This document shows positions 35,101 through 47,300 of a DNA stretch of 64,000 nt, piece after piece. The notes beneath the pieces were generated by a model that searched no databases, was not told the origin of the DNA, and was given only the letters and a program-made list of their open reading frames with translations. Every line of letters starts with the position of its first letter. Position 1 is the first letter of the stretch. The stretch covers positions 1,926,531 to 1,990,530 of the forward strand of contig NZ_CP036343.1 of assembly GCF_007746795.1 (NCBI RefSeq), given 5' to 3'. The DNA is from Gimesia algae. Its GTDB lineage: Bacteria; Planctomycetota; Planctomycetia; Planctomycetales; Planctomycetaceae. Both the position numbers and the translations under genes were made by a program.

Positions 35101-38100
35101 TTGAATGTAAAGTCATTGTCGCCTTCCTCCGTACCGTCGCCGGGTAAGGTTTCATTGGTGACCGTGACCCTTGGTATCTCGGGATGACCGGTAGTCTGAT
35201 AAGTCACAACGATTGTCTGCCATTCCCCTTCCAGGGTCCCTTCGACAGCCCGTACCTTAAACGTTTTCTGTTCGCCATCCAAAATGATGTCATTCGTCCG
35301 CAAATCATATGAGAAAATTTCTTCAGCCGACAAACTGACATCCGCCTCACCATCTTGATCAGTATCAATCTGCACTTCATAGCTGCTACTGGAATGATCG
35401 TGGTCCAGAATGCGTCCGGTGATCACAGGATACGAGGTAACTCCATCTGTCTCTTCTCCAGGCCCCTGGGTATCACTCACTGTGTCAATGACTAACTGCA
35501 GATCCTGCACCTGGGGAATCCGTGATTTGACTGTCAGCGAAACCAATCCCGTGTAAATTCGACCGCTGGCATCCTGTACCTGATAAAAGAACGCATCGTC
35601 CTGGATGTCAGCGGGAGGGGCTGTGAGACCAAAATTGGGGCTATAACTGATTTGAGTTGCCGTTCCGATCTCAGCGCCATTATGGGCGACCGCTACCGAT
35701 TCCTCAGTCAGAGCAGACAAACTGACCAGGGTGACGTCGGCACCGTTTTCATAACCGTCGTCAACCAGTAAATCTGCGACGTCAATCTGATTCAGCAGAT
35801 CGTCAAACACAACCAGACTATCATCCCGCGCCAGATTGGCCTGCCTGGTCAGGAAAAGCGTATAAGACTTCATTTCAGAGGAGAGATTACCCTCTGAGAT
35901 TTTGAGATAATACGAACCATCTGCTGTTGCTTTGTAATATTCTGTGCCATCAAAGGGATTAATGATCAGCTCCAGAGGATCTCCATTTTCATCAACAAGT
36001 GAAACAAGAAATTCATCCGAGGGATCGTCCGCCTGAAAATCCACAATAATGACTTCATTGGCATTCAGGTCAAAGCCGAGGTAATCGACATCACTCGAAC
36101 TGTCGAACCTGGAAATCCCACCATTCAAATCGACCGTTTCATTGAAAGCGAGCTCGATCTCGCGGGCCGTCGCGATCGAATCATTGGTGGGAGAGACTTC
36201 CACAACCATCTCCGTTGGTTCCTCTGTACCATCGGGATAAGTGACAAGATAGGTGAATGTATCCTGGCCAATGAATCCTGCAGGTGGTATGTATCGAACG
36301 GTTCCTGCCTTTCCAGGTTCCATGGAGACAGTCCCCCCATGCCCGGTGGAGGCAGCAGGCAGAGTGAAAGACATACTCAAATCACCTGACGCAATATCCT
36401 CATTCAGCAGTGAAATCAAAACTCCCGTCGTGTCCTGCTCAACATATCTGTTGGTCGACTCTGGTGGATCATACGCTGAAATCTGGAATGTATAAGACTG
36501 GGACTTGTCGATTCCCCCATACTCAGTTCCTCCGCCATCGTTCAGCGTAATCATTATTTCAGCGGTGCCCGCGACATCAGCTTTCAGCGTAAAGGCCAGT
36601 GCGCCATTATGATAACCTCCGGTTACGGGATCGTACGTAAACGTGTACGATCCGGAATCTACAGTGTCGACGATCCGGGGAGTGCCACCTACGGCGAAAA
36701 TATCGTCTGAATCATCCGATATCTGAATATCAAACGTGAGTACCTGTTTTGTTTCATGATCAGGGTCGATGCTGCTCGCCAGAATTTCTGTAATCCAGTC
36801 GTCTTTCTGATACGTGGTCGGCCCCGTAAACACTATATTTTCGGGCTGGTCTGCTCCTCCCTCAAATTTGAAATCCGGCGAGTGATTGATTTCCTGCACA
36901 TACACGACTGGAGTGAGGCTGGTAAATAACTGATAGCCATTGACCTTGTAAATTACATTAAAAATATGATTACCGGGAGGCGTTTCTGCAATGTCTGTAT
37001 TCCAGGTAATCACTCCGTTCTCAATCTGCATCCCTTCCGGAGCATGTGATAATTCATACGTAACAACATCATTTTCATGAAAAATGTGTGCACTGCCCCA
37101 CTGGTGGGAGAAATGGCCTGTCACATCGTACTCGAATGTCTCTCCCTCTAAGATGGTCTGCACTGCGATAGGGGTCGCCGTTACTTGCGGTGCAATATAA
37201 TCCCCAACGGATACCTTAAAACTCTGTGAAGAACTAGATACATTCGAATTCAGATGAGCGTTTGATGTGACAGGAAAGACAGGCGTCGTGCCAGGAACAC
37301 CGGATAGAAACGCATTGGCTCCCAGATGGTCGCTGTCCCCCGCCTGTGGAAAATAAGTTGTCACGGTGTAGTCATAGATTTGACTGGCATCATTTTGTCC
37401 AAAATAATACAGCTCGTTTTTTTGCAGTCGAAAAGTGACAGAGGCATCACCACGATTCAATAAAATAGAACGGGCAATGTCGGGAGTATCTGCGTTTCCG
37501 TCACTGAACACAAACACGGCAGGGCCAGTGAGAGCCGGATCATACTGAGATTTGTACTTGGCAGTAAAAGCCAGTTGGTCATACACGTCCACAGAGAAAT
37601 CAGAAATCGCCTTCAGTTCTAATGGTTCAATGTCACCGACGGTAATATTGATTGTCTGAGTATCAATCAGAACGCCATCTCGATACAGGCCGATCTCGGC
37701 GATCGTCGTTTTGCCGGCATATTCCGCTGCTTCACCATAATCGAGGCTGTGTGGGTCCCAGCGAAACAGATTCCCCTGGTTGACCATGATCATGCCATGC
37801 TGGCCTGTCATCGCCGCTCCGCCATTGGCAGGCTGGCCTTTGACGCGAAACGTATAATTCCCCAGTGGATCTGTGACTAATTGCTCAAACTCAATGCGCT
37901 GTTCAACGACTTCACCAAATTCGACCTGAATATCTTCCACATCATTAATACTGGCCCACGGCGCTCCCTCAGGGTTAATTACTGCTGGATCTACGACTTC
38001 GATAGAAATACTGACCCAGTCCCCTCTGAGCCCGGTCGTCTGAGAGTACGCCTGGAAATTGATGGTTGATAAAACTGTTAAATCTGCCCCCCAACTGGCA

Positions 38101-41100
38101 GGATCAATGACAAATGCACCAGTCAAATCAGGAATCACGACAGCATCAATATTCCCATTTTCATCCAGATCGACAGCAACATAAACCTTATCGGCACGAA
38201 TACTCCCCTGGTAGTTAACGACACCGCGTACTCTTCCATCTGCGGTGACGTTATCATTCGAAACCCCGGTGTCGTTGATCAGTTTCAAATCCCGAACTTG
38301 TGGAATCGCTACAAAGTCGGTTTCTACCCAGTCCGAATAAACCATCTCTCCCGTAGCGAGATTCTCGCCGCGGACACGAATTTGCATGGTCCGTCCCAGC
38401 CCCAGCTTGCTCAATTCAATCTGAGACTGAAAATCAGTAGTTTCTGAAACCACGATTTCATCGGCCACACTGTTCTGGCCATAATCCAGTTCGACGTAAT
38501 ATTCTGTGGGAGTAAAATTACCTGTGATGCTTCCAGACAAGGATCCGGAATTCGTCAGGTTGAGTTCGGAAAGCTGGAGAGACGGATAATCATTATTCAA
38601 AATCGTTCCCGTAGCGGTTTCTGTAGCACTGCCTCCGGCAAAGCTGACATTGAAATCACCGGCATTCAGATTCGATAACTCAATCCCAAACGTTTCGTCC
38701 AGCTCAATTTTTGAATCACCAGGAATCGTAACAGTCAACTGAGTACTGGTCTCACCAGCGATAATCGTCAGGGTATTATCATGTTGATTGAAGTCTTCTC
38801 CAGCCAGAGCTGTACCGTTCACTGTTGTAACGTCAAACGTAATATTGCGATCTACAGGAGCGCTCAGAGTAACCGTGAACGTAATACTGTTCGTTCCAGA
38901 ATCACCTTCAACCACTTGCATATCTTCGATGCTCAACACGGAAGAATCATCGTTCAGAATCGTTGCGGTGGCGGTTTCGGTACTGGAACCGCCGACAAAA
39001 CTCACATTCAAACCGGACGCCATCAGGTTCGAAAGGACCAGTTGGAAAGTCTCATCCGCTTCCACTTTCACATCGCCGGGAACACTCACCGTGATCTGCT
39101 GAGTCAACTCACCTGCCAACACGGTAATTTCCTGACTGTATGCTTCATAATCATTGTCGGAAAGAGTGGCGGAACCTTCGAACAAATCTGCATCAAAAGT
39201 CAGATCAACGTCGACTGGATGCGTGAGTGTGGCATTAAAGGTGAAAGTGGTATTACCGGCAACTCCTTCAGCAGCCTCGATGTCAGACACAGAGATCACG
39301 GCACTATCATCATTCTGGATGGTACCTGTTGCCGTTTCCGTTGATGTCTCACTCTCAAAGACAACATTCAGGTCACCGGCCATGAGATTGGAGAGAATCA
39401 GCTGCAGGTCTTCCGCACTTTCCACTTTCGTATCGCCAGAGATTTCCACCGTGATGTCCCGGCTCAACTCGCCCGCGATTATCGTATAAAAGCCATCAAT
39501 GAACGTGAAATCATTATCCGAGCGACTCGCGGTCCCATCTATCACCTGGGCTTCAAAGGTGACATCGTTTTCAATGGTATTAGAAAGAGTCGCTGTAAAG
39601 GTCAACAGAGTGGAGCCGGAATTCCCTTCGACCACGCTTGCATCTGAGAGACTCATGGTAGCCGCGATATCATCATCGAGAATTGTCCCGGTTGCAGAAA
39701 TGGAACTCCCCCCCCCTTCAAATGTAACGGGAAATCCACCTGCATTCAGATTTGATAATACCAGTTGCAAAGTTTCATCTAACTCAGATACCGTATTGCC
39801 CAGAACATCAACAGTGACCATCACATTATTGTCACCGGCGGAAATAATGTAATTCTGATTAAAAGCCGTATAATCCCCATCGGCGACAGTCGCTGTTCCG
39901 TCGGCAGTGACTGCTGTAAATTGAACGGCATCATCGACTGGATTCGAAAGCGAAACCAGAAAATTCAATGAAGTGACTCCAGAATCACCTTCAGCAATAC
40001 TCACATCCCCGACAGACAGTACCGCAGAATCGTCATCCTGGATAACAGCTTGTGCCTCACCATCTAAAATAATATCTCGCTCATAATCATCAGTCGCAAA
40101 TGCAAAATTTATGGTAAAATCTTCATCCGCTTCAACAAGATTGTCATCATAGAGATTGACATCAAATGAAAAACTGTCCCCTGCCCCATACAGAGTAAAT
40201 TCGGGAGGCAGAAACTCAGGCCCGGGCCCCAGAACTGACCAGAAGTCATAACCTTCAGGAGGATTCACTGCATACCCGGGAGGGGTTCCCGTCGCTGTAT
40301 TTCCTGTAGCAACATAGGACAGGGTAATAGGAATATCGACATCCTGATTTAGCGTGACAACAAATGTAGCAACACCAGCTGATTCAGAAACGGTGACATC
40401 ATTGACGGTAATTGAAGCAGTATCGTTATCCGTGATCGTTGCCTGGGTATTCAGATCATCGATGGTCCCATCGCTGAACTTCACCTTGCTGATATCGGAA
40501 ATGCCTCCACTTCGGGGATCAGAAAGAACAAAACTGAAGACTTCATCAGCCTCGACCAATGCATCGTCATTGACTGTCACAGTCACCGTTTTCGTTGTTT
40601 CTCCAACGGCAAACGTAATCAACTGATTAGAGATTTCGGTGTAGTCATCGGAACCGGCGGTTCCAGCGAGAGTACTTTCCAGCACCGTGATTTCTTCAGT
40701 AGCCTCACTGTCGAGAGTCAGAGTAAAAGTAACTGATTGGTCTTCCTGGACCGTAGTCGCTCCCGAGACACTCAACACTCGGGTCGGCCCAATGACATTC
40801 ACTGTCACGCTGCCTGTCTGTTGAACCCCCTGTTCATCTTCAACAATGTAGGAAAAACTGTCCACACCTGAATAAGAGGAATCGGTACTCGTATATTTAA
40901 CAATATAGCCGACGTCATTTCCCGTCTGCTGGGCATACGCTTCCCAGCCCCCTTCCATGTACATATCCTGCACGTATTGATCGATTGTGTATCCGTTTGA
41001 CGCGTACCAGCTACCGTCATAATCTGCCTGAAGTTCCGGAGGGATATTGCGTTCAACGACAATCGTGCCGTGTGCGGCTGGTCCGGCTGAGATTAACGTT

Positions 41101-42617
41101 AATTCTGTCCCCTCCGGGTCAGTATCATTGGAGCGAACATTGATCAGAACTGTCTCGCCCGCTAATACCTCAGCGGTATCATCTACCGCGACAGGCGGCT
41201 GATTCGCTTCCACTGTGACGGTTACCGTTCCCGTCTGCTGGACACCATGCTCATCTTCAATAACGTATGTGAAAGTATCTGTCCCAACATAAGAGGCATC
41301 GTTACTGGTGTAGCGCACGTCAAATTCATCGATATCAACGGTGATAAAGTAATTACTCTGCATATAAAATGCATAATTTTCCCAGCTGCCATACTGACCG
41401 TACACATAATCTTCGATCGATTGCCCCATATAAGCGTTCGATGCATATTCCGACTGCAGCTCTGTTGGAATCCGACGTTCCAAAGCGACAGTCCCATGTG
41501 TCGCGCCACTCGCTGAAAGTAATGTCAGTTCGGTTCCTTCCGGATCGCTGTCATTATCACGTACATCAATCACTGTGGAAAAGCCTGCGATCAAGGTCAC
41601 GTTGTCTGCAGTCGCGACTGGGGGAAGATTCGCTTCGACTGTGATCGTCACTGTTTCAGTACTGGCATTTCCCTGTGCATCTTTTACCACATAAGTGAAG
41701 GTATCGGTTCCGTTATAATTTGCATCAGTGCTGGTATATTTGACGCGAAAGCTGACATCATTACCTGTCTCTTGCGCGTACTGATCCCAGCCTCCTTCCC
41801 AGTAATTCATCCAGATGTAGTCGTCAATGGTGCTTCCAGGCATGTCATTGGAAAACTGCTCGAAATCAGCCAGTAAAGACGCTGGGTAATTACGTTCCAA
41901 GCTTACAGTGCCATGCATCGGCTGGGTGAAAGAATCTAAAACTAATTCTGTCCCCTCAGGATCATAATCGTTTGCACGAACCTGCATTTTGACAAAATCA
42001 CCGGCCGTGACCGTAGCCGAATCAGGGCTGGTCACTGGCGGCTGATTCGCATTGACAGTGAGAGTTACGGTTCCGGTGTCTTGATTGAGATCAGCATCCT
42101 GAACCACATAGGTGAAGGAATCTGTTCCGGTGTAGTTTGCATCAGTACTCGTATACTGAACGCGAAAGCTAACATCATTTCCTGTCTGTTGTGCGTACTG
42201 ATCCCAGCCACCTTCCCAGTAATTCATCCAAATGTAGTCATCGATCGTCGACCCAGGCATATATTCAAGAAACTGTTCGTATTCCGCCTGGAGAGCAGGA
42301 GGAATATTTCGTACGAGAGACGTAGTTCCATGTGCCGTAGGGGTACTGGAAGATAACAGGATCAGTTCCCCCGCTTCAGGATCCACATCATTCAGCGTTA
42401 CATGAATGACTGTTGATAATCCCGCGGTGACCGTATCAGTGTCTGAATTGGCTACCACAGTCAATAAAACGCGATCTTCCAGCACTTCCGCAGTCGAAAT
42501 TTTATTACTTTTAATCTGTGCCCAGGTCCGCCGTAATTCACGTCGTTCGCGCGATCTGAAACGAGGTCTGTTTCGGATTCGCGACGAAATAGATCGAAGC
42601 CAATGCACAAGAATCAT
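14175..42617 (-). CDS. Giant Rhs/Calx-beta/beta-helix surface protein with partial Hint at its C-terminus
   Basis: One uninterrupted frame encodes 9480 residues, about 1 MDa. AAGGA lies 9 nt before the ATG. A basic N-terminus leads to LEDRVLL (46-52), a planctomycete LEPRxLL-type export or anchor motif. Next come four cadherin-like repeats of about 135 residues (55-600), six Calx-beta repeats (600-1350), mixed Ig/PPC-like modules, and more Calx-beta. A beta-helix zone of G-G-G-I-Y-N type repeats with CSLREA-like starts spans about 2870-4920, followed by another long Calx-beta block (5060-6500). An Rhs section with YD repeats runs from about 7000 to the core [18 protein letters not shown] near 9045. 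A helical pre-toxin region ([13 protein letters not shown]) follows. [12 protein letters not shown] (about 9232) is the first strand of a Hint domain, but two membrane helices (9262-9282, 9407-9428) follow instead of the Hint remainder. Likely role: surface delivery or adhesion scaffold for the downstream toxins. Confidence 0.9.
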   Translation of the reverse strand: MILVHWLRSISSRIRNRPRFRSRERRELRRTWAQIKSNKISTAEVLEDRVLLTVVANSDTDTVTAGLSTVIHVTLNDVDPEAGELILLSSSTPTAHGTTSLVRNIPPALQAEYEQFLEYMPGSTIDDYIWMNYWEGGWDQYAQQTGNDVSFRVQYTSTDANYTGTDSFTYVVQDADLNQDTGTVTLTVNANQPPVTSPDSATVTAGDFVKMQVRANDYDPEGTELVLDSFTQPMHGTVSLERNYPASLLADFEQFSNDMPGSTIDDYIWMNYWEGGWDQYAQETGNDVSFRVKYTSTDANYNGTDTFTYVVKDAQGNASTETVTITVEANLPPVATADNVTLIAGFSTVIDVRDNDSDPEGTELTLLSASGATHGTVALERRIPTELQSEYASNAYMGQSIEDYVYGQYGSWENYAFYMQSNYFITVDIDEFDVRYTSNDASYVGTDTFTYVIEDEHGVQQTGTVTVTVEANQPPVAVDDTAEVLAGETVLINVRSNDTDPEGTELTLISAGPAAHGTIVVERNIPPELQADYDGSWYASNGYTIDQYVQDMYMEGGWEAYAQQTGNDVGYIVKYTSTDSSYSGVDSFSYIVEDEQGVQQTGSVTVNVIGPTRVLSVSGATTVQEDQSVTFTLTLDSEATEEITVLESTLAGTAGSDDYTEISNQLITFAVGETTKTVTVTVNDDALVEADEVFSFVLSDPRSGGISDISKVKFSDGTIDDLNTQATITDNDTASITVNDVTVSESAGVATFVVTLNQDVDIPITLSYVATGNTATGTPPGYAVNPPEGYDFWSVLGPGPEFLPPEFTLYGAGDSFSFDVNLYDDNLVEADEDFTINFAFATDDYERDIILDGEAQAVIQDDDSAVLSVGDVSIAEGDSGVTSLNFLVSLSNPVDDAVQFTAVTADGTATVADGDYTAFNQNYIISAGDNNVMVTVDVLGNTVSELDETLQLVLSNLNAGGFPVTFEGGGSSISATGTILDDDIAATMSLSDASVVEGNSGSTLLTFTATLSNTIENDVTFEAQVIDGTASRSDNDFTFIDGFYTIIAGELSRDITVEISGDTKVESAEDLQLILSNLMAGDLNVVFESETSTETATGTIQNDDSAVISVSDIEAAEGVAGNTTFTFNATLTHPVDVDLTFDADLFEGSATLSDNDYEAYSQEITVLAGELTQQITVSVPGDVKVEADETFQLVLSNLMASGLNVSFVGGSSTETATATILNDDSSVLSIEDMQVVEGDSGTNSITFTVTLSAPVDRNITFDVTTVNGTALAGEDFNQHDNTLTIIAGETSTQLTVTIPGDSKIELDETFGIELSNLNAGDFNVSFAGGSATETATGTILNNDYPSLQLSELNLTNSGSLSGSITGNFTPTEYYVELDYGQNSVADEIVVSETTDFQSQIELSKLGLGRTMQIRVRGENLATGEMVYSDWVETDFVAIPQVRDLKLINDTGVSNDNVTADGRVRGVVNYQGSIRADKVYVAVDLDENGNIDAVVIPDLTGAFVIDPASWGADLTVLSTINFQAYSQTTGLRGDWVSISIEVVDPAVINPEGAPWASINDVEDIQVEFGEVVEQRIEFEQLVTDPLGNYTFRVKGQPANGGAAMTGQHGMIMVNQGNLFRWDPHSLDYGEAAEYAGKTTIAEIGLYRDGVLIDTQTINITVGDIEPLELKAISDFSVDVYDQLAFTAKYKSQYDPALTGPAVFVFSDGNADTPDIARSILLNRGDASVTFRLQKNELYYFGQNDASQIYDYTVTTYFPQAGDSDHLGANAFLSGVPGTTPVFPVTSNAHLNSNVSSSSQSFKVSVGDYIAPQVTATPIAVQTILEGETFEYDVTGHFSHQWGSAHIFHENDVVTYELSHAPEGMQIENGVITWNTDIAETPPGNHIFNVIYKVNGYQLFTSLTPVVYVQEINHSPDFKFEGGADQPENIVFTGPTTYQKDDWITEILASSIDPDHETKQVLTFDIQISDDSDDIFAVGGTPRIVDTVDSGSYTFTYDPVTGGYHNGALAFTLKADVAGTAEIMITLNDGGGTEYGGIDKSQSYTFQISAYDPPESTNRYVEQDTTGVLISLLNEDIASGDLSMSFTLPAASTGHGGTVSMEPGKAGTVRYIPPAGFIGQDTFTYLVTYPDGTEEPTEMVVEVSPTNDSIATAREIELAFNETVDLNGGISRFDSSSDVDYLGFDLNANEVIIVDFQADDPSDEFLVSLVDENGDPLELIINPFDGTEYYKATADGSYYLKISEGNLSSEMKSYTLFLTRQANLARDDSLVVFDDLLNQIDVADLLVDDGYENGADVTLVSLSALTEESVAVAHNGAEIGTATQISYSPNFGLTAPPADIQDDAFFYQVQDASGRIYTGLVSLTVKSRIPQVQDLQLVIDTVSDTQGPGEETDGVTSYPVITGRILDHDHSSSSYEVQIDTDQDGEADVSLSAEEIFSYDLRTNDIILDGEQKTFKVRAVEGTLEGEWQTIVVTYQTTGHPEIPRVTVTNETLPGDGTEEGDNDFTFKIALNDGAVAPAGGISVNAYIDLGDAEVEDFSNFNGEPLTITDGKVDPVTVTILEGQSEAEFTVTLLDDCLVETAERFTIYVSDPAYPADLEANTGILGRAEGIIAPDPDDSASLDVSAISQNEGDSSMGEFTDFIFTVVLTGEVEGGFELPFTLQDGTATLADDDYLLPDSSTLSFAGTAGESHDIVVQVKADDVVEWDENFILQLGNLLNLDASLLSKVTLASTSVAGTIINDDTAKLSILDDVTRYEGQSGTTKYEFTVSLDQPIDIPISVTVSTVDGTATVSDNDYVANSEIFNFAANETGTRTFTVEVNSDTEYENGADETFQVVLSNLVADARLDNITLENGTGTILNDDDPVYNVITVNDFEDADNNNLPTITFSEALKMASINSSEIDIIRFDPGIISNEEVQIILTTPITIDSNVIIDGSVQRKEDRLVSGTATQTAGAFDVGDYIPDGTETFTVNSRVRFVISPEATDFEGPMIMVKATHGDDDETNTTAELKNLIIDGENSGVLPLSNAGDLTLINVSVTASVDETEPGFVRNQINGSGGGIVNAENATLTLNESVVSGHSITGEGGAIYNTATAVLILNSSTIENNIAAGNGAGVFNESGGNIQINRSTVSGNISETGNGGGIYNAGVLISESSTISGNTADTNGGGIYNAASGELTVTSNTIAFNTVTTGTGAGIYNGNVTEDTARLQNTIVAKNSDNQDISGEFKSNGYNLIGIVDENPAGESHGFDDELLFDLYGLGTAAVDPLLDENLAYNGGFTKTHLLLPDSVAIDKGGVDSESSTDQRGAPRVLDGLEAVDRDGDPETNDTEARIDIGAVEFGSFFVNTLFDTPIPDSDAGPEVYNDGIIDVSQDDGYQVSLRAAILEVNALAGVNHDGGAFDAYIIFSDTDSTFYYLEGSSASDSTTVTREDFSRTGDLDIYGNVTIRGAGSGTTYISGGEATASVAKEDENGEKQTLTVVTSPALEDRIFHVHAGARLQLEQLSVIEGHAVEEIDGTATTGWFAVDTSGADTEGYEDPVTNVEMPNFSDLRFFYSDDQSLVLAGTVDSGVDTNASWIDIDYDFDQVSLESDRYYLEEILTVGSNEFRIVIDEDRVNDLMFQDMDGNLVLPNTINLRLAYPGIDAQPVVYQQDSGKGGGIFNEGGGLTLVDAVIGTTGGGLAGDEFDSPGNDADLQGGGIYSKNEGGFTAVVTLINSRIESNRSNQGAGIYIESGMASVTDKSIVGSNIVAYQGGGIYLEDGELLITDESQIANHSPQTIDFTEGIGLYLAGGIVTISGGSSIHHNTSYLESSGHGGAIYNAADLTIEEGSQVDSNTTVMTTGSGSYSGTGIYNAGQLQINDSYVRNNYLFDGRGTGIFNAESGTVVINRSEISGNQTPQGQGAGAGIYNDRGEISIQDSILHNNEITFGPGGGLFNNSGLVTIDNTVFANNRSLTSGGGIVNFNIDAVLIVTNSLFKNNFGQLQGGAIWNTNGNVIIDNSSFYQNVTANKNSEGAAILHYSAPKQITYLTTEAGSQADKIVVSDISALDPHLQINEDITSFRVPFDILIEDEILTVTQITSVAGGYELAVERGRNQSISANHSTGSKVYVISGSLSISNTTLAANVLHSSLDLNGVSEFGYVSKGGGVFSMTDIVTAPTIISNSTFYRNAADEGASAWFGHLVTSDQMSSEFVNARQKSSSPYLENNILAEGYKANFAGSAEVDLQPELWEGDAPYLYDIYGDFVSGGNNFVSASALGFTTVDAPEGINESATVIELDSISSFPNQGEFVIRIWAQDGFAFEEMKVTAINTVQLTNETRYLLTVERGFNETTAMAISDGALVLHLDESLPLKPNDYYGVLSHRLDPLLGSLQYTGPSSLSLIPLPGSPVIGLGNSNSFTGNNTTLTVAITGDYDSDILLVSDFTVFDYERDEDDEVIPFQIQVGSEMMLVTGVNEVAGSLTVQRGLYRTQTYSHSAGASLIQGFSGIQTVLVADISTMDQTLIRVGAATGIPTNGVFEIQINDEQLRVTHVSYDESADEYLLTVQRGSNGTSAAIHVSDSNVLLITDQNNSNRNIDSNGDAIAHMDIGAAEAAYFQVNSTADTIDLNPGNGIVDTALSGEFSLRAAIMEANALNGPATIYLPAGEYTLDLSGIDQGDFAGDLDILSNLTIIGDAANTTSIIANNTDRIFDIFPGVKLTLEGVTLKTGVGVEHSLDGDGGAIRVNQGELSLINNMITGTQAEHGGAIWANGATVRIDNSTIYSTRATSTGGAIASYNSDVIMSNSTVSGNGVSTVTQGGGIYNGAFSTLNVSSSTIVKNDGAEGAGILNFGSVKLINTLVALNQGDRDVSGHFDSDGYNLIGNAEGATGFSSGLGDQFGTSGAMIDPVISSLGDHGGTTLTHALEVGSPAIDAGSGLSKYRGILLELKSLHIGKNEIFIQVRDTSGLPAVPFNILVDATPDNPDSGDEEIMTVTEINDTVLTVERGVNSTSAKTHVNPVSFHLLGLQDPELSGIKVLVLIDQLGNPRYQKLGMYQTDALDIGAYEGSVFATPPFSISEPIIEIPDYEGEDIPEGTAEGAYIDVIFEITRTDPEYAPEKIGYYIEPAGEHSAGPSDFFNRSLGQVYESYPTGELSFKSRNDRKLVFHITSDALPELDESFRIVLYDLNTLIPLTDVSSEATIQDDDDDPIIVSIVSELTQSEDGTFGIEVTLDHAAGEEIRVLASTDTVGLTATGGADFTVLDEYEIVFAPGETSQFIPIEVFNDSTVETDEQFKVTISGLQSILLPTKDISIGGGGDECLVTITNDDEASLVVSNVTELEGDNGEDAQLVFQVTLTNSVADTVTVDFTTVNHTAVSGEDYVPQSGTLVFTAEGDQTIQIVVPVIEDLLLEGDESFFVQLSNLSTGVLSSENFSLQDGVGTILDDDAPRLKVVDVTESEDGTFTFNVELTKYTGAVTVDVSTIDGTAIAGEGNDYYLENEGVAVDSITLSFEVNPEIDLTGKREQSFTVHVEDDTDFEYDEFFGIVLSNLIANGEEEDFILEDGIGTIQNDDSPSVTINRVSGSERSGFLQFTAILAGDIPSGFSTVVNALDQDAVNGVDYIFDPLTLDFDGYNGETITFQVELINDRIEEWTPTAKYKESFELKSEELTIGSDTIRGIAGKGTIYDDDFYVSAGYDVDITYIQTGGNSESDELHDLQQLVASKFTELGILAQQDPSDSENGTDLAVQMEALRNEILEVLRQIDQYKADLADSQQVPESVVTVRIDDVTQSEEGTFEFTVTLDKAAEKDISVLASIEFSSATAADFATQESQRIIIPAGETSATFTIDVLDDTNVEDTEVFKVALSDAFYGADENSRQVQISVDAGVGTGTIEDNDVAGVSISDTTVIEGSTASVIISLTNPVSRDVTVKLSVSPDSASAADYETVPSEVIIPAGQTSVSFEIKTNLDNDVENDSGDESFQISITEAYIDDGQGREDVEINKGSAVITISDFKLELSISSVTAEEGGVFTFVVSLNQQVPESETISVKVETKSGGDFGTATVGEDYTALSEELVFNAGEQSKTVTVIVNDDNVVEGDETFTVELSEAKLTGDLKPELLSDEYSSATPTILNDDKYIVSISNERIEEDQTMTFTISLDQAADKDVILYASTQATGTGYGFAALEEDFDPIVNEKITIVKGDTSVNLPVPLGLNDFAEGDETFQLVITGAEYGTEEGAALGAQYVDLSNAVGIGTIEDFVQTIRISDATAQEGGVLTFTVSLDRASLVPILVKADLVSGYASSSEYGTINGVNEAGMIEFAVDQYTGKTALTKTITVNTFDDNIVEEDETFGIELSNAQYDKSVNLVSALNIEDSVGIGTIINNDSVAITLNEGVQNEDGTVSFEIKLDNAASESITVIANTSGSDLINALLDREIVIPAGAISKVVTISLSETESLPNDVTFTLEISSPQFNGHDAGDFLSITKDSATGTFLKGTVSTGGDKGKSVTTSITGITDSDFHVSHAGITTFTPFGEAGASSADEYYLAFSGAASGTTSLALKYGTLTINQDELTVTYTPDDNLTSRTTGEILQPEYDGNDNLIRFIGEEAFVLSLFIKNSDGSGLPAFVRDRSLTLAVTNTLPVFLGSRLHDDLVNESDQDLATAIQNAIKIYSGGDYIVDISKYFYDPDGDEITIEGIRLFGAPEADAGTAMEVELGNWSQDGTYFERARYLNVEVIDESKLRFFNDLKETDNDTEGTPGIYSATALTKSFLITVSDGQTVTDGVLNNNGQQDLLISTRSVGKPIPETHLDQSFAVTVTRHLTQDENATEAEKFTVDNSKWSLDAAARTSRKGSSDYQDVGGVSVDLNRGTFLVGHDLALDGAGVPSENMIPGLVYDSGTVNPRPVIQAVVKRKADQPVPVSITATLSWIDHQNNQDKVVVSTKTYTIAANSVSKDEDSNYTIAIQPDTSPLVTGVYGWELELEFEFADAKEKNLKLQQSGAVPVVVNETVKQTDYASEGRVKQPTDAIFGNGWSLAGIPTLFIDEHGNTQTADDRIILSFPGSTPQVFRPTNANPKRFDYGEQQFTSVDVYSRFAAIDQVNGFGASSSQWSNLGFGSDSDPGEFGTLETIDGGNKIVYTDVSGTRYTFTRYNITSSVKDYKVYRITSVESYVQANSSSVEGLVFGRDANGLLKTIKASDKTTFKLDYGGTDHVQTITAFDGRVIEFKYADHNLEQIKEVNGFNSGAPASLSSLADAQLTVPDRIHQFEYLSDGLLTKEEWYSGSVTDINLERTTRYEYETSTTQDKDEHDIVSGTLNKIIYGNSNDGEIIYDIKAVAQAGLNENATTLITKDDLIASVTVEESDLEKYVADTKSGTPNTGKSITKYEFDTNGQLVRREELFNETSLREEKWSYDHVGSVKTYTDPFGHMTYYSYDYEIPAFYKNSDSDKSDEKDPSPRYDRDDYRGNVVEINNNDGKTIFEYETDDEEENAVGTLLRTVNYAGVETVYTRDSNGMLTSTSIHGDKYTYTEKYKYYDSTDGVLEGLLKKYTDTLGLETYYIYTTINGVMDRQVDKIKTVDTVTGQTDSTKYSYDTYGNLAKVETYYGDDAYLLSTTFNTYDKTGNLRDTIIKDRTSKILSHQQFSYDAYGALTAIVNADGIATINAYDTRGLLKQTIDAKGETYKSHYLNTSLAIQQVTNYKYYASGALKSVAVNNENSEGTVQKFYYDPENHQQWIYTKENQAQAQVTQITTDEFGRTDIEKDLLTGLETEYQYDEQQSNLVTQMKTQVKLNKDGSEGSIDMRYRYDNRGNLIYENQQGANTTASIKTYDKLGNLIESGLADPHGAKYEYVTNSAGQVTEQIGHRWTYDATTESWSEKIYTTSYEYDQRGRLVKVVDPIAAESDTDIDYPATFVFDYDTAEQKLRVTSTSRTGIVTIQWFDALGRVVKDQNAYGGITTYTYDDVGNLKHERFTPAQNDQDATVRNTEYHYDGLGRLRAVEYQNLLGIAQYYSAIDYFNPGQNKTTVDNVQHYWVSASFEALTPTEYASTAEPTKATLTGQNAEGSQVLQSPKGKPDDPGDLITTIKTIYNSDSTYQVEITTPSGDVNSQETRTTTALYNALGWVLSTTDTDGDQLVTNEYNTLGQVVQSTNGLGQVSTYTYTSLHGLVETVTTVAGTSEFKYDSAGNRTYQKNVDSDIETWTYDILNRVLLEIATIDTFNSYGSPEGPGQVVRSWEYHGNDIVYVNFNGEEVYYDIDLIHRQKREIWDGLLYATYLFNSAGEIISADTADNVSDIQLTYNDLGRVIKRETVLFSNEVTNDIGFDYKGSTIRETYQYNDSGIRKNYTIELDATDNIGFTNSYVIDNGNRIISMTQSSYMNPSKKTQKSNKAVSFKYTRDGQIQEVNGTQDIVNNISGPKASILTNYAYEKDGKLSAVINSYAFIKAGTTAPFTVSKISDYFLQYRNGQADSTSQTIHFDEQLSGVKTSFFGGSLLTTSFRFDDQNQLETVSPNQSLSSATNTAFEYEKGNIVYSAETKIGLRDRVHSDKLYDYEYDNEGRIIKRIFRSQYDIVLDAKVSNSSSEWVNANFTLNDTFDNSISEVEDAHAVNGSQIVWYDKLTVNDTATFTIEDLDSGEYEIYVTWVPISNGATAGEYFTVNGEKIEKFSIDFTKPVYHNLLPENPDYKNQHFLTEDGVDWICLNTVRPDSSGKITVQVGGTSFYGGAYLALDAIRLRRIDIVRDVFAAGKTEQTIEFNSSKPQNVELTGNRWDDFYNSGSNQWYRRSTTGGSTSTNSVEPVATYTFRYIPGGQYQIFADWQGGVNEGAIYVIKEGGQILASVYADQSTGNGIFKEHFIAEITSTSGWLTIEIHVPGGKQAIASNIKIVRLDTPPVTEYDWDYRGRLTSVMYKNSDAGPVIKQVNYFYNAFDQRVGQQVKTLIDDNLVQTSFNSYTYDGNELVLQLGDNTKGFLISPFGQTLAVDSLIKPKSEADGDTSLETYWAVYDYQGSAIFWYPLYFELDGPIPDNLVYSPTPDEYFYSTHGVVSIVNQGDSHFILPAIFRGNHYDDETGMYFVGNRAYDPHFKRYLTEHVAGLDAGNLYSFAVNAPVTPNIPGVPESYTTNDPVENPVLSSFSYKTVGWLVGDDVYFNGSYTEIALRAALTPLEVVGLVDPFGISDFLVGTAYLALGENKLAAISYAGIAIPFGFEKLGKIAVIAARAADHIPVSQLAKSIDNVPTTQVVNATSQPKLVDQILNPLECFVANTPVMRSLESDTRLLVEAPVATSEEENWTTIWLVGGIAGLITLKQLTNRKEKQFKRKATPRAFEPDAWLEQNDWTRLIPVPEKTHQEAEWDLSADDIDGICQELLMGSERRSSFAATRPRQLPVRETALPAREKTNPVRKGERAIVPKQNQPVIAGDSKHVEKKSLLKSVLQKMVFFTLTLLAGFCLWKMAPVITSQKTPNETLPVNEATGLSISLPAANVPVDEQPPPEEENAFLSPQQKGGDV
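14181..14191 (-). promoter_or_regulatory. Near-perfect Shine-Dalgarno site for the Hint-HNH toxin gene
   Basis: AAGGAGGTGAT lies inside the last codons of the giant Rhs gene, 5 nt before the toxin ATG. It decides the start at 14175 and suggests strong, coupled translation of the cassette. Confidence 0.85.
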
Positions 42618-42758
42618 ATGCTGATATCCTTAGCTCTATTACTGATTGAAATACTCAATCCTTACCTTGCTCACAGATTCGGTTAATCGCATTTCAATTC
42701 AGTCATTCACATTCTTTGAGAGAAGAATTAATGAATCGTTCTGGTTTCGCAGCGTTAA

Positions 42759-42953
42759 TCAGTTTTCTGAAACACTGATACAGTGAATGCCCGGGCCGGT
42801 GTTAATTTCAAATGCAGCTAACAATACCCGGTGTTCTAATTGCTTTTTTTTGTGATGAAAGCTCATATTTGGCTTAAAATCCCCACCCATTTCGCAAGCG
42901 AAACAGCCATAACCTCTGCGCAGACTGCCCATTATAACGGCCCCTTTGCTCAT
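42759..42953 (-). CDS. Small ORF with LEPRxLL-like motif
   Basis: This 64-codon frame lies 141 bp upstream of the 9480-residue gene on the same strand. It contains KKKQLEHRVLLAAFEI near its C-terminus, strikingly like the LEDRVLL motif that opens the giant. It stops 18 residues later without any domain. An alternative ATG at 42866 would place the motif about 10 residues from the start, as in exported planctomycete proteins. It could be a truncated relic of another surface gene, or a small exported peptide. No strong ribosome binding site is seen. Confidence 0.4.
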   Translation of the reverse strand: MSKGAVIMGSLRRGYGCFACEMGGDFKPNMSFHHKKKQLEHRVLLAAFEINTGPGIHCISVSEN

Positions 42954-43147
42954 TTTTTACGCGTTACCAACTCCAGATAACAAAAGCTCGACATGCGGTT
43001 TTCTAACACTATTTCCGGACTTTTTTGATAGTTTTCTATTATTTAACGACTCTAATTAACTGTCTTTTCGCACACTTCCGTAGTGAGTAATCACCTCATA
43101 TTACACCTGAAATGACGGCAGCATGATCTGTATCACTTAAACCAGTA

Positions 43148-43166
43148 TGTACACACTTAGTGTACA
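43148..43166. promoter_or_regulatory. Inverted repeat TGTACAC-N5-GTGTACA
   Basis: Two perfect 7-bp arms are separated by ACTTA, in the regulatory region between the divergent giant genes. The shape suits a dimeric regulator. A TGTAC core recurs at 44159-44164 and 44203-44215. The binding protein is unknown. Confidence 0.4.
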
Positions 43167-44202
43167 TGTCAGAAAATGATAAACCTACCAGCGAAGAGCA
43201 AAGTATACAAACAAAAAAATCAGAATAAGAGATTTTTTAATAAACTGACCGCCACAAAGCAGGGCGTTTTGGACGGCCAGTCCTGTCCTTTCAGAGGGAA
43301 TATGCAGGAAGAATTTGCCAGGAAAGTGACAATGATTTTTATTATTTTAGGCTGTTTTTTTTGGAGTTTACAACCGGATTAAACAAGATGAAATTAATTC
43401 GGTTGATGAGGAACCGCACTTCATTTTGCACCGTTTTACTTCGCAATATATTTCTTAATAATTTTTTTTGGTTCCCTCGGACATTGATACCAGAACCATA
43501 ATCGAACCTGATGACCGGCCGGGCCCATGCATCATTTTTTCATTCGATTTCTTACTCTCAATCAGCACTGCCGCATTTTTTTTTGTCTCACTCACTAAAA
43601 TTCGGAACAATGCAATAAAACCTTACCCTCAAAACACACACGTGTGAGAATACAGTCCAAACTACCTGAAATCCACTTTTATACTATTATTATAGAGTAA
43701 TATCATAATTCACCGTCCACTGAGTATACCCACTTGAACCCGAGCACCACCATGAATCCTACATAAACAGACTCTGAACTGTTCAAATCAATGTGGCTCA
43801 TTTTCCAGAAACCAATTGCTACAACGCGTGCAATTCAGCCCTTAAGTTCAGAATGCTCCCCCTGACAAACAGTAAATTGATTCTGTTGAATAAACATTCG
43901 ATTATTGAGATCTGAATGTTTTATCCAGAGTGCTGATCCAGGATCTCCCGAACGGCGATCATTCGTTATCACTCACTCCCGATTCTTATATTTTGCTCAA
44001 TCTCAAAAATATATTTCAGCTGAAAAACGAAACGATCTTTCATCGCTGCTTTGCTGAAACCTGAAATGAATATTCAATTTAAATTGTGCAAAGTACGCTT
44101 TGAAAACATTCGCAAAAAGAAATTGCGATCAATTTTTCGATTATTCCAATTTTTTGTTTGTACAGGCAGCTTTTTGCTGGTAGCTTCTTAAACCTCGACC
44201 TA

Positions 44203-44215
44203 GTACATAATGTAC
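44203..44215. promoter_or_regulatory. Inverted repeat GTACAT-A-ATGTAC
   Basis: This perfect 6-bp palindrome lies 108 bp before the start of the second giant gene. It shares the TGTAC core with 43148-43166; another TGTACA is at 44159-44164. It is a possible operator, by pattern only. Confidence 0.35.
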
Positions 44216-44322
44216 AAATCACCTAATCTGTGAATGGGTCAAGGTTAGACTTGTTTTTTAAGCCTGAATACAAATCATCATACTGCTTGCAGCTATGGTC
44301 AATTTGAACAGAAAGTATCGAT

Positions 44323-47300
44323 ATGGCAGTAAGTAAAAATGGCTTGCTTTCGTCCATTTGTCACCCGATGTCACTTCTGAAATGCTTAAAAAAAGGGCAT
44401 AACAAACGGGTTTTGAAGCAGAAAAGGCGATTTTCTTATCCCCTATTAAATGGGGTGGAACTGCTGGAAGACAGGACCTTATTGTCCGGAACATCGCTCA
44501 TTTCCGTGACCCCCAATTCAGGTGATGAACTTTATGATGGCGTGGTACTCAACGAGTCTCCTGCAGAGTTAGTTTTCAAATTTGAAGCCGGAAAAGAACT
44601 CGACCCGAGTACCCTGGGAGGAATTCAGATCACACGGGGTGCATCCAGCGATATCACCGTTTCTCCCACCTACGTGGGAATTGGTGACACACCAAATGAA
44701 GTCATCGTTCGATTTGGCGAAACGCTTCCGGAAGACGTTTATCAGATTACGGTATTTGGTTCGAATGCGAACCCATTGATGTCTTACGAGTCCGCCAATG
44801 CAGAAGCAGAAGAATTTCTGAATGGCTTCGATACCACGTTAAATTTTGAACTTGATCTGGCGCCCAAAATTACCGCTGTGGTACCACAGCCTGTGACGCG
44901 TTCAGACGGAAGCATTGATCAGTCGCTTAATACGATCGAAATCTACTTCGAAGGTGAAATTGACGAAAACTCTGCAATTAATCCAGCCTTCTATCAACTG
45001 ATCAACACCACTGATAACTCAATCATCAGCCCGGAAGATCTCACAGATGAATTTGATGCCGTCGTTACTCCTGCCGTTGTTTATGATTCTGCCAGCAATA
45101 AAGTCACTCTGACTTTTGCTGAAAACCTGTCAAACGGTACATATCACCTGCGTGTCGGTGAGTCTATCGAGCCAGCTTTCACTGCTGCTGTCGAAGTGAC
45201 GATTTCTGATGATGACAACTCAAGCTTCGACTCGACCCCGGAAACGACGGGAGAATCCAACCTGGGAACGCTCGGGTCCGCAGGGCGGGAATCAATACAC
45301 CTCAGTTCCAGTATCGAAAAACAGAACGTCGCTTATCCAGATCCTGCTGGAAGTGAAGCAGAACCGGGGCATCGTAACTCGGTTGATTCCCACTACGTCA
45401 ACGAAGACACATACGGAAATCCTGAAGGCGAGATCAATACCGTTCAGTTTTATTTTCCGCAAACCTACCAGGATCATTTAGGTAATACCCGTACGAACCA
45501 AATTACAGAAGCACAGAAGCAACGCGTCCGGGAAATCTATGAGTTGTTTGCATCAGTTTCCGGACTCGAAGTCCAGGAGATCAATGATCCACAAACGGCA
45601 GATTCTTCAGCCACGAAAATCATCACCGGTGATGTCAGAGCAGTCTCGGCCAGTTTGCCTACCTCAGTAACCGGTGGAAGTCTGCGAGATCTCGTTGTAA
45701 TCAACGGCGGCTTAGACTGGGGTAACAGCGAGTACGGTGGAGAGTGGTTTAAAACAGCCTTACATGAAATCGGCCATTCACTCGGCCTGGGCGATGCAAA
45801 CGATCTCCCTTCCATGATGAATTCCAATGGAAGCAGTGCCGCTCAGATCAATGAATCCATTTATCTCACAGATCATGACATCGTCCATCTGAATTACCTG
45901 TATCCGGCACAAAGTAACGACATCGATTTATATAAATTTACGCTTGAAAATGCAGGAATTTTAAATGCGGAAATCACAGCGGAACGAATCACCAATGATC
46001 CAGAACTGAAAAGCCAGCTGGACAGTGTCCTTTCACTTTACAACTCAAATCATGAACTGATTGCGCGTAACGACAACTATTTTGGGAAAGACTCTTTTCT
46101 GGAACTGGAACTGGAAGCAGGAGACTATTACCTGGCAGTCACCAGTGTCGGTAACACGAACTTTAACCCGGAAGTTTCAGACTCCGGTGCAGGCGGAAAA
46201 ACTGACGGACAATATGAATTGAATCTTAATTTCCAGAGACATGCTGATACTGGCAGCTACCTGGCAGATGTAAGCGGCACTCAGTTGGACGGAGACGGTG
46301 ATGGTACGCCAGGCGGTGTCTTCGACTTCTGGTTTGAAGTGGGTGATACGATATTTGTAGATAAAGCCAACACCCAGGGAGGCCAGGATGGAAGTTTAAT
46401 GTCGCCATATCAGACTATTTCTGATGCCATCGATGCGGTCACGATTGATGGATCGACAGCCAAGATTATCCGAATCATAGGGAATAATGGCTCAGATGGT
46501 ATGTCCGATACCCTGAGCGACAATCTGGCGTATGAAATCGGTTTCGATGATCAATTCCAGCCAATGGCTGACGGCGTCACATTCGAAGTGCCCGCAGGTG
46601 TCACTGTCATGATTGATGCCGGCGCGATTATTAAACTGCAGAATGCGAACATTGATGTCGGTTCCAATTCCCTGTTTGACTCACGTAGCGGTGGTGCGTT
46701 ACAGATTCTGGGAACGCCGGACAACCAGGTGTATTTGACCTCGTTTAGTAATGACACCATCGGACTGGATTCAAATCCAACCTCTGACACACCGACAGCC
46801 GGAGATTGGGGCGGTATTGTCTTCCGTGCCGACTCCGATCGGGAAGAGAGCGGGATCTTTTTAAATTCTATCAACAATGCGGATATCAGCTATGGTGGCG
46901 GGCGCGTATTCGTGAATACCGCCTTTGAAGATTTTGCTCCCATCCAGGTGGAATCGGCTCGACCCAAGATCTGGAACTCCTCAATCACGCACAGTGCGAA
47001 TGTCGCCATCTCTGCCGACCTGGACAGTTTTGAGGATTCACGCTTTGTTAATGGCTCTTTTACTCTCAATCGTCATGGACTGGAGATCAGAAACAATCGG
47101 ATTACCGATAACAGTGTCAATGGTCTCTTCGTTCAAATTGATACGCCACTGGGAGGCGAGATCGATAAACTCGATCTGCCTGCGATCTTTGATGATGACA
47201 TCACCTATCTGATCAACGAAAACCTGCACATCGCAGGCGCCCCTGCCGGTCAACTTGTGGATGGGTTTGCTTCAGTCAATGGTCGCCTTAAAATCGCAGC

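Larger units (their letters stand above)
42618..44322. other. Divergent intergenic region between the two giant genes
   Basis: This 1.7 kb AT-rich stretch must contain the promoters of both giant genes. I see one short plausible coding frame (42759-42953) and TGTAC palindromes at 43148-43166 and 44203-44215. No RNA gene or long ORF is apparent. The rest shows nothing I can assign. Confidence 0.7.

Noticed and set aside
38781-39344. 187-codon frame on the plus strand inside the first giant
   Set aside because: It lies antisense to in-frame Calx-beta repeats and has no domain or ribosome site. Similar antisense frames across both giants and the IS21 copies were left out for the same reason.
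43176-43382. 68-codon frame in the intergenic region
   Set aside because: Lys/Asn-rich composition follows from the AT-rich DNA. No ribosome site or recognisable motif is present, apart from a hydrophobic stretch near the end.
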